Position numbers and translations under genes: made by a program. DNA of 64,000 nucleotides from Arsenophonus sp052174535 (GTDB lineage Bacteria > Pseudomonadota > Gammaproteobacteria > Enterobacterales > Enterobacteriaceae), in NCBI GenBank assembly GCA_052174535.1, contig JBQMRQ010000086.1:45627-109626 (forward strand), written 5' to 3'. Shown here one piece after another: positions 56,071 through 64,000 of this stretch (its first letter is position 1; every line of letters begins with the position of its first letter). Under the pieces are notes generated by a model. That model had not been told where the DNA came from. It searched no databases and saw nothing but the letters and a program-made list of their open reading frames with translations.

Positions 56071-56907
56071 TTAGAATGCAGATATAGCATAAATTATTCG
56101 ATAATTTATATAATAATATCGAAATATTAATCTAGATAAGTAATTGGTATAGAAACATTGTTGAGCAATGATATCTAGTTCAGTATTTACTGGATAAATA
56201 TGTTGAATCAATAAATTAGAGGAAAGGGGGAACTGATCATCATCAGTACATGCTATATAAAGTGCATTATTCATATTTTAAGTACTGCCAGTATTAATAG
56301 TGATAAAGTTAATATAAGTGAGATAATAGCACTCTCAGATGCCTGCCATTTTATGGTGTAATTCTGAATTTTGGTAGTTCAAGTTCTAAATTGATTCTAA
56401 CTCAATGTTAGCAACCAGTGGCCTAACATGATCATCGCTACGGGTAATATATTAAATTATTTTTGTTTGGAATTTTTTTTAATTTTTAATGGATGATGGG
56501 GATGAATTCTTGCTATTACCCAATCATATTGCATTAAATCTACTCGTTAGATGACCTTTGCCGAATAAAAAATATTTTTTATATTGGAGGAAGATTAGGT
56601 TTAAGATAAAAACAATTATCATTATTTTTTTGATATATTCTAGAAATTCCCTAAGAGAAGAATCTTTAATTAATTATTATTATTCAATAATTTCACGATG
56701 TTTATTTATGTAAATGGTGGCGATTATTTAATCATCATGCATCAATTTTTCATTTATGGTGCTTGAATGAAATAAGTTTTCGTTACATTAACTTCAAAAA
56801 CTAAACCTTTCTACACTTTTAACGACGCCTTCAGCATCCGGGGTTTGGGTATATAATTGCTGCTTTAGTTGTGATAGAAAATGAGTTATATTGAATATAC
56901 TATTCAT
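56071..56907 (-). pseudogene. rnb: Exoribonuclease II (RNase II), truncated and decayed
   Basis: RNase II degrades mRNA 3' to 5'. About the first 260 of 644 residues are present. The start MNSIFNITHFLSQLKQQLYTQ matches E. coli FQDNPLLAQLKQQLHSQ. Then come TPDAEGVVKSVERF, KLMHDD-stop-IIATIYINK, ITRSDDHV, and TINTGST-stop-NMNNALYIA against the catalytic TIDSASTEDMDDALF. Each catalytic Asp in that loop now reads Asn. The last part is open for 67 codons (56071-56274), then the gene is cut off facing pyrF. In E. coli rnb lies a few genes past pyrF in this orientation. Confidence 0.85.
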
Positions 56908-57038
56908 ATTTTTATATTGCTATATCAATATTTATTCACATCTTCTTCAAGTTTAGTGCTATGGGTAATAAGAATAATATTTATTACTTTAATAAATATC
57001 ATATATAAAGTTGGTTTTGTAAATCCATTTATTAATCG

Positions 57039-57680
57039 TTAGGTTAATGGGTATTGTTTGTCATTAAATTCACATAAATCTTCAATAAGACAAGAGCCAC
57101 AGTATGGTTTTCTTGCAGTACATGTATAACGGCCATGTAGCACAAACCAGTGGTGGCAATTTACTTTAAATTTAATCGGAACTACTTTGAGTAGTTTTTT
57201 TTCAACCTCGATAACATTTTTGCCTGGAGCAAAATTTGTTCGATTACAAACGCGAAAAATATGGGTATCAACAGCAATTGTTGATCAGCCAAAGGCTGTG
57301 TTTAATACTACATTTGCTGTTTTTCGTCCAACGCCAGGTAAGGATTCCAAGATTTCACGATTTTCTGGCACATCACCATTGTATTTATTAATTAATATCT
57401 GACAGGTTTTAATAATATTTTCTGCTTTATTATTAAATAAGCCAATTGTTTTGATGTAATGTTTTATTTCATCGATGCCAAGGGCTAATATTTTTTCAGC
57501 GCTATTGGCAACTGAGTAGAGATTTTTCGTTGCTTTATTGACACTAATATCTGTTGCTTGAGCGGAAAGTAATACAGAAATAAGTAATTCAAAAGGTGAA
57601 TTAAATACAAGCTCTGTTTTTGGAGTTGGATTGTTATCACGTAAGCGAGTCAGGATGTTTATCCGCTTTTGTTTATTCAT
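57039..57680 (-). pseudogene. nth: Endonuclease III, intact except for one in-frame TGA
   Basis: Nth is a DNA glycosylase/AP lyase for oxidised pyrimidines. The frame runs 213 codons, against 211 residues in E. coli, and is broken only by TGA at codon 132 (57285-57287), where E. coli has Trp in AFGWPTIAVDTH. Around it everything is conserved: the helix-hairpin-helix with the catalytic Lys (LPGVGRKTANVV), the catalytic Asp (VDTHIFRVCNRT), and the four Cys of the 4Fe-4S cluster (CTARKPYCGSCLIEDLC). A single TGG to TGA change explains the stop. TGA ends lptF and lapB here, so it is not a sense codon. The gene is either freshly dead or expressed by readthrough. It is the last gene of the rsx operon, as in E. 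coli. Confidence 0.9.
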
Positions 57681-57729
57681 ATTTTTTTCTCTATATCTTT
57701 AAAATAATTTTTATTGCAGAAAGTAGCAG

Positions 57730-58430
57730 CCGCTTTAATTGTATATTGCTGTTGTTTGTGAATTAATATATTTTTATTCTTTTATCGATTAAATCTTTAG
57801 AAGATAAAACTAGCTTAGAATCAAGCCTTATCTAACAAAAATCTCATCAGGTAATTGTAATATAGCTAATAAAAGAGATAAATAAGATGAATAACTTCAA
57901 TATATAATATTACTTATGCTCAAAGTAGCAAACTTAGATCTATCAAACAGTGTACCATTATCTAAAATTTTTCGCATGGGTACACCTAAAGAATAGTGCC
58001 ATTGTATTTCTCCATGCCTCCATGAGTAAACAATAAATTGCTAAATTATAGACATAATTTTGGTATTATAAGCTTCAACTAGTCAAGTAACAATACAATA
58101 TAGTGATAATTAGTGAAATAAAATACCTAAAAATTAATATTAATTAATTTTATAGAAGTTAATTAGCCTCTACACAGAGGAAAATACCGATACAATAAAT
58201 CATTAGATAGATTATAATACGTATTACACTTAGGAGATCTCAATAATAGAAAGTTGAGACGATAATATTGCTGAAAACAAAACTAATGTTATTTTCCAGT
58301 CCTGATCATCACCATATTGGTGACTTTTGAAGAAACTACTAGTAGTAACGGATATAACTATAATAATTCAACTAACGTTGAATGGTTTTTTCTGTAACTT
58401 TTTAACAAAAGTCTTCTTAATTTCATTCAT
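57730..58430 (-). pseudogene. rsxE: Electron transport complex subunit RsxE, decayed
   Basis: RsxE is a membrane subunit of the six-protein Rsx complex, which keeps SoxR reduced. The start MNEIKKTFVKKLQKKPFN matches E. coli SEIKDVIVQGLWKNNS. LGVPMRKILDNGTLFD near 57960 matches LGSLREIIGNGTLFD, and DLIDKRIK near 57780 matches the end (YLIDERMK). Several frame changes and stops lie between. It sits directly upstream of nth. Confidence 0.85.
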
Positions 58431-58435
58431 GGTGA

Positions 58436-59059
58436 TTAATTTTTGCATGCTAGATAAGTTTTAATTTTCTGGCACTGTGAGATATAAATATGCAGCACAC
58501 TTAATTGTGTTAATAATACTCTTTGTTTACTATTAGTAATAGTAAATTGATCAAAATCATCGTCATCTTTTTATTCCCTAGCGTGAGATACTATACTATG
58601 TCCTAAGTGAATTTTACCTAAGAAATAATTAATCCAATTTGAAATACTAATATCAATTTTATTACCTAATTTAGATGTTTCATGATTTTCAGTTACGCTA
58701 ATAACTATTATAGTTGACCAGAAAATCTATATGCAATCAACAATTTTTGTACCTAAATATTATTAGAAGTAATACTTTTATGATACTAGTAATTAGTTTT
58801 CTTGCTTTCTAAATTAAAAAAGAGATGATGAGGAAGTTTGTTAATTAATGTTTTATTTTACTTACTAAGTGACATTCTATGATTAATTTATTTTTATAAA
58901 ACTCAGGTATATTAATTTAATTAAACAGTTTTTGTTGTTAGATCAACATCTGGTTATTTATAATACTTTTTGATGGTATAAATCGTTGTAGTCAGTTTCC
59001 AATAATAGCTGTAGAAAATACTAAAAATTAAGCTGTGATCTTCTAATGGATTTTAACAT
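58436..59059 (-). pseudogene. rsxG: Electron transport complex subunit RsxG, decayed
   Basis: The ancestral length is kept (208 codons from ATG 59059 to TAA 58436; E. coli 206 residues). MLKSIRR starts it. The C-terminal 45 codons are still open and read DDFDQFTITNSKQRVLLTQ, against E. coli GDFDQFTGATITPRAVVNA. The Thr that carries covalent FMN lies in this motif, which has lost GA from TGATIT. The middle is unreadable. Confidence 0.8.
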
Positions 59060-59069
59060 AACCAGCTCT

Positions 59070-60082
59070 TTAGTTATGATTATAAACAGCGAGGCTAGCT
59101 ATAGTAATTAATGGGTAGTACAGGGACATTAACCAGTAATATTTCAAAAGTTACAGTATTAGGATAGCTATTGTAAATAGAAATAATCCAGATTAACAAT
59201 GCAATTATTGCACCCTATAAATAAGACAGTTACATAGTTTAGTTGTCATCGTAATTAAATCGGAGTAATAAAAAAAAGCGAAAAAGTATGTTTAATTATT
59301 CCTAAAAAGAGATACTTTATATAAGCATCGGATTATTATACGATAATAAATGAATTCAGTAATAAGTAGAATATTAGTGTGGCTAAAATACCAGTATAAT
59401 TTGTCAGCTAATTATTTGGCGATAAATTATAATAATGTCACTAAACAGGTAAATGATATTAATCATTTAAAATCAAGCCCAGATAATAAATTCTATGAAT
59501 AAGTTATTATAGTATTTAGATAATCGAGTGTATCAGTATAAACCTATTTTGAAGGTATTAAAGTAATGCGATTGAGTCATGAAATAAACATATAACGTTA
59601 ATTGGTATAAAGTGATTTTTACATCAGTAAAAATCAATTGAAGCTCTATTTGTAGTAAGCAAATGATCATTTTGACTAGAAATGAAATCAATAGTACTAG
59701 AAACCTGCTATACCTTGGTTAAACAGGTTTAGTTTAATTCACCATGGATATCATTAGTAATTAATATACTAAAATTAGTACCTAAAACTACTAGCTGTTA
59801 GGGTGATGAAGATGGAATAATCTATATAATAATAAGGCAGTTACTAAGATGAAATTATATTTCAAATGGGTTATAATTAGCAATTTTATATCTGTAAAAT
59901 ACAAAGTCTGATAAATAAAAGCTATTATGATACGAGTAAAATTTAGTAAGTGTTCCATTATAAAAAGTAAATTTGATAGGCAATACGGGGAATGTAGTAG
60001 AATAAAAATCTACAATATTAAGTCTATTGTTGCTTTAGTTTTTATAAATAAAGATTGAACTAGTTATTTTAAATTGGTTCAT
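59070..60082 (-). pseudogene. rsxD: Electron transport complex subunit RsxD, decayed
   Basis: RsxD is the second FMN-bearing membrane subunit. The start MNQFKITSSIFIYKN matches FRIASSPYTHNQ. The end reads GAIIALLIWIISIYNSYP and FEILLVNVPVLPINYYS, against GALAGLLVWLIRSFGGYP and FAVLLANITVPLIDYYT. The centre is filled with stops. Confidence 0.85.
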
Positions 60083-60094
60083 CCGACATCAGTT

Positions 60095-61728
60095 AATCTA
60101 TAGTCTAAATTTTATTTTCAACTCATATATTGTTTAATTATTAGGAAGTTTTACTCTACTTAATTACGTTTACTTTAACATGTGCAATAGTGTTAAAAAT
60201 AAATTTGCATAGGTCAAACCGGCTCTGCATCATTTCTATTTTTACAACTGATTAGTTTTGCATTACTTATCTAGTTACTTGAATAGAGAGTAGACAGTTT
60301 AGCTTTTCTGACTTGATGGCAAACTTTCGGATAGCTATTTTATTATTCAATAGCTCAGTTTTACTATTATAAATCTGATTCTTTGTGAATTAATGCAGTA
60401 CTAATTGCAGATTTTCTCTTGCTTTGTGAGTTGAAACTGCAATTTAATTAAATTCTTCTTGATGAAGAATTTTCTCTCGTTAAAATTACGCTTTTAGCAT
60501 AAAAATCTTAATGGTATCAGGTATGCGTTTTTTTAAAAAAAATACTTTTAATTTTGGTTTTTCTTATCAATAGAATTGGATAAGAAGAATATTACTTAGG
60601 CGAAAATAAGCACAACCACCATAGTCGATACAGTCGAATAAATTATATTGTTCTGCTTTCATGCCTATTCTTTACTAAACCGAAAATAGTTGTTAGAATA
60701 ATTAGCTAGACTAGCTCTAAGGAATACAAGCTTTTTACAAGATTTTTCAATATTAGATTTACCGATTTTTGGTATGATATGGGCAAGGGATACAGTTCCT
60801 AACTCCTAACAATAGGAGAGTGGTTAAATTAAGTAAAGTAAATCTTATTAATATCACAAATAACCATTTGTTCTGATTGTGGAGTCAGAACTGACTTGTT
60901 GTAATAAAAAATTGATCTGGATGCCAAAACAACCAGAAATTGCTAGACTTTTATATTATAAATCCAGTTAATGTTACCATCCGTTCAATTAACGGTTCAT
61001 TATCAATAATAGCTTGTTTATTAAAATTGCTTTTTAAAGAAATTATTGCTGCGCTTTATTATCTCTAATTCTATAATTAGAGCTTCTTTTATTTTCAAAA
61101 AATTTATCAGTATCAATATCAGTATACCTTTGATTATCTTTTGATAATCTTATTAAGATGCTCTTATATTAATTGATCAAGACAAGTTATCTTATGATGA
61201 GATTTAGTAGCTTTAATAATTAAATTATTAATAATTTATTATAATTTTAATTTTTTACCAGAGATAGAGAGAAGCCTGCACCACTTAATAGTGCCATTTC
61301 CTGTTTTCTCAATATATAAGAAAAAGATTTTAATAGAATATTGTAAATAGTTAGCTAAAGGTTTGTTCTCATATTACCGATCTTTTATATTTAACTGTAG
61401 CTATCTGAATATAAAGCTCTTTTAAGCATGAAAAGAGCGCGATTATATGGTAGTGCTATGGTAATAATAGTATCTTAAATCGTAGTATGGATATGGGTTA
61501 TGGAATTACAAGTTTTAGTTAATGCTTATCCTTTTAAAATATAGTTATTAATTTTAAAATGATATCGTCTGCTTGAAGCTACGTATTTCTGAACAGAAAT
61601 AATCAATTAATTAACTAAAGGAAGCCTAATTAATAGAACTTTTCTTAACTATCTTTCCATATAAAGTGGAAGCGTTATATAAAAACTAAATTTTCTTTAT
61701 TTAAGGTAATTTTAAAAAAATTAAATGT
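60095..61728 (-). pseudogene. rsxC: Electron transport complex subunit RsxC, decayed
   Basis: The start codon has become ACA (61728-61726). FNFFKITLNKENLVF follows, matching the family N-terminus. Later pieces are FKINNYILKG-stop-ALT (E. coli VSVGDKVLRGQPLT), LSGAGFSLS (GGAGFPTG) and KLLIIN-like text before the former AECEP motif. I could not read the two 4Fe-4S clusters in 60.3-60.7 kb. At 1.6 kb it is shorter than E. coli rsxC (2.2 kb). Confidence 0.75.
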
Positions 61729-61749
61729 TTTCTTAGCTCACCTTTCCTT

Positions 61750-62342
61750 CCTACACTAAGAAAGGTGTTTATTATTAAGTTCAATGGCGTTGGTATAACA
61801 TTTTTACTGAAAAATGATTAAATCTAATTCAAGTTTTTAATGATGGTTTATATTGGTAGTATTGTAATATATCCTATTAGGCAATAGGAAATAAAAATAT
61901 CATAGTCAGTATACAAATCTTCTGTTACCTCATGCTATGCATGAGATGTTTTAACAATTAAATTAATGGATAAACTAAAATAGATTTAATGTAGTTAATA
62001 CAGTTTTATTAATAAATAAAAGCAACTTTTTATTCAGGAATGAATTTAGTTTTATCAAGTGTTTCTATGATTTTAAATTGACTAATTTAGCAAATTTTAA
62101 TATTTCTTGTTCTTTTCCAGAATCGAACTTATTTATGATTTTAGCATTATTGGTAATTATTTCAGGATAGTAGTAAGAATGGCGCACCCTTGGATAGCGC
62201 ATTAGCTTTACTGAGAATATGATTAATTTTCTACTATTGAATCATCTTTTATTTTAAACGAAACAGATAAATTCATAAAATGGGACAAAAGATAAGGTTA
62301 AATTCGGTAATAATAATGATTGCAATTAATAAAGCACTCATT
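61750..62342 (-). pseudogene. rsxB: Electron transport complex subunit RsxB, decayed
   Basis: The start MSALLIAIIII matches NAIWIAVAAVS, and KINHILSKANALSKGAP lies where EKIDEILPQSQCGQCGYP should be. NCINYIKSILVYPLI sits over NCIGCTKCIQACPVDAI, and YTDYDIFISYCLIGYI over CTGCDLCVAPCPTDCI. Almost all cluster Cys are replaced, so the ferredoxin domain could not bind iron-sulfur clusters even if translated. Confidence 0.85.
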
Positions 62343-62573
62343 AGATTTTTTACCAAACCACTATATTTCGTAAGCTCTAAAGACATTATCAGCTGTTATG
62401 ATAATAATTCATGACCTGTAAAATGGAGTCGTAATATTACTACTGTGATACGTTTATGGATAGCAGAAATGAGGTCATCACTAAAGAAAATTCTATTGTA
62501 TTAGAAAAAATTGCAGTAGAAAATTATAAAAGATTATCTGATTGATTGACATTTATTAAAATCATGCAAGGCA
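62335..62573 (-). pseudogene. rsxA: Electron transport complex subunit RsxA, C-terminal part
   Basis: Only the last 75 or so codons are here. NVNQSDNLL and IEFSLVMTSFLLSI align with NINLGHNFL and VGFSLVMVLFAAIRE. After a shift, RITVV, FTGHELLS and MSLE...YSGLVK align with RLAVADV, FRGNAIAL and MSLAFMGFSGLVK. It is cut at about 62573, where element E starts. The N-terminal part should lie beyond the window. Confidence 0.8.
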
Positions 62574-62574
62574 T

Positions 62575-64000
62575 AGGTTCACTATGATGTGAACATGGCA
62601 GCTACCCTACTTCAGGGGAGGTTCATGATCTGAGTACTTGTTTTATATTCTGCGATATGTTAATCTTTATAGGAAGACATATAGATAAATTAGAATAAAT
62701 TTGCTATAAAGGCTAATCTAACTAGATAAGGAAGATAATACGCAACTTCATGTGTTATAATACTGTTTATTTATCTAAAGCGCTTTATGATTTTTTTTAG
62801 AAATTAATAATAACAGACCGACTGAATTTTTATTACACCTCAAAAGAGGTCATTATAAAAATGAGCTAAACTCCGGTCTTTATTTTTTTCAACACGCCAA
62901 GCTATTATCCCTCTTTAATTACGATTATCCGGAGCTTTAAGCAACGCTCTAGGCTAAGTCCATGATACTAAATATAACTGTATTGATGTGGTAACGATTG
63001 AAAGTATACTTGTCGATGAATTTATACTTATATGGAAACTAGTGATAATTCTTCTCTCCTTCACAGAATGTAAAGGAGGTGCAAAATAACTAGGCCTAAT
63101 AGATTTGACGAATGGATGACAGAATAATAATTTCTATTCTTTATAAGAAAGAATAGAGGAGGTAATTTACTTACTAGATGTATATCTTTTTAATTAAATT
63201 GCTTTTCACTATTTATGAAAGCTGGAATAAATTTCTTAAAAACAGGCTTAGTAGAAGCGTCAGCTAGGAACAGATCTTTTTCTAGATAGATGTAGAGCAA
63301 ATGTTTTGCCTACAACACTTGTGTTATGAGGTGTGTCTGGACGATTACTGATCTGATTCTTCTAAATGTAGTCCATACAGTCATTTTCTGCTAATCTATA
63401 AGTCAAAAGATTGTAGTTCATGCCACTTAAATCTATAGAGTAATCATTAGAGAATAGCAGATTTATATTTTACTCGACTGCAACTAGCAGTACATGACTT
63501 TTACTATCCCCAATCTTCTTTGATATTTTTTAATAATGACTAGACAATATTCAATCTTTTGTTTCTGGCGCTACTCTTACTTATGCTGCAGTAAGCACGT
63601 AAATAGGATATTAAAATTGGTATCTTCTCTGCCTTACACGCTTGCAGTTGTGATAAACTCAATTAATATTTAGATTTTAATCTCTCCGTCACCCTGTGTA
63701 AGTTTAAATATTAAAAATATGCTGTTGTATGGTATTCAGTTTCTTTTCAAAAAAGGAACATCTAAGAAATCTAACAAAGCGTTATCATTCGATTACTGTA
63801 TTGTTCACAACTATGATCTGAGATAAATCTCAGAACAACACTCTTCATGATTTTGGATGAATTCCTGTCAGGAAGCAGTAGTAGCGTTATTCTAAAGGAA
63901 TAATATGGACGGTTATTGGAAAAGTTTACTTTGATAAAAAGATAAAATGAGCTTTTAGAATAGCTCAAATATCTTCTAGTGTTACCTTAACTCTAATATT
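62575..64000 (+). mobile_element. Element E, copy 6 (interrupts rsxA; runs off the window)
   Basis: It follows 26935 and 33110 from the 'actatgatg' start through 'aataatagaccgattgaatt', 'tgtcgatgaattta' and 'ttaaaattggtatcttct' landmarks. It is inserted in rsxA, so the element was mobile in its time. No intact frame. Confidence 0.7.

Noticed and set aside
57285..57287. UGA read as Trp genome-wide
   Set aside because: TGA ends lptF and lapB at the expected positions and TGG is used normally, so UGA is a stop codon here.
1..64000. CRISPR array, defence island, secretion system or prophage
   Set aside because: No regularly spaced repeats and no matching protein motifs were seen; the repeated DNA consists of dispersed dead elements.

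Overview
The window looks like the chromosome of a host-restricted member of the Enterobacterales in an advanced state of decay. The sequence is very AT-rich. Thirteen genes read intact or nearly so, and together they cover only about 28% of the 64 kb. The rest is eroded genes and dead insertion sequences riddled with stops and frameshifts. The proteins match those of Escherichia coli, and gene order still follows that chromosome in blocks. Small-genome insect symbionts of the Serratia symbiotica, Arsenophonus or Sodalis kind have this profile. The genus cannot be fixed from this window alone.

Layout, left to right. 1-9200: a dead repeat, a wrecked tRNA-Gly, orn (minus), a dead IS256-family copy, the rsgA pseudogene, then psd and mscM (plus). 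This is the orn/rsgA/psd/mscM neighbourhood of enterobacteria. 9.6-12.3 kb: a mosaic of broken mobile elements. 12.7-20.8 kb: rraB (degraded), valS (3' end lost), holC (pseudogene), pepA, and the divergent lptF-lptG pair. 20.9-29.5 kb: dead elements and unreadable sequence. 29.6-36.1 kb: uvrA and ssb, still divergent but pushed about 3 kb apart by a dead IS1595-family copy carrying a second dead element. 36-50.3 kb: dead elements around epmA. 50.4-56.9 kb: ribA, two dead insertion sequences, lapA-lapB, the pyrF pseudogene, and a truncated rnb pseudogene facing it. 57.0-62.6 kb: a fossil rsxA-B-C-D-G-E-nth operon in its ancestral order, with every gene broken. 62.6 kb to the end: another copy of the unidentified repeat, which interrupts rsxA.

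Four repeat families account for most of the non-genic DNA. Three were assigned by reading residual transposase motifs: IS256, IS481 and IS1595. The fourth, called element E here, is about 1.7-1.9 kb, present in at least six full or partial copies, and not identified.

The surviving genes serve envelope synthesis and lipopolysaccharide export and control (psd, lptF, lptG, lapA, lapB), osmotic safety (mscM), translation (valS, epmA), RNA turnover (orn), peptide recycling (pepA), riboflavin supply (ribA), and DNA replication and repair (ssb, uvrA). Lost functions include base excision by endonuclease III, RNase II, RsgA GTPase, the polymerase III chi subunit, OMP decarboxylase and the Rsx electron-transfer complex. 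I found no CRISPR array, toxin or secretion locus, prophage or new defence system.
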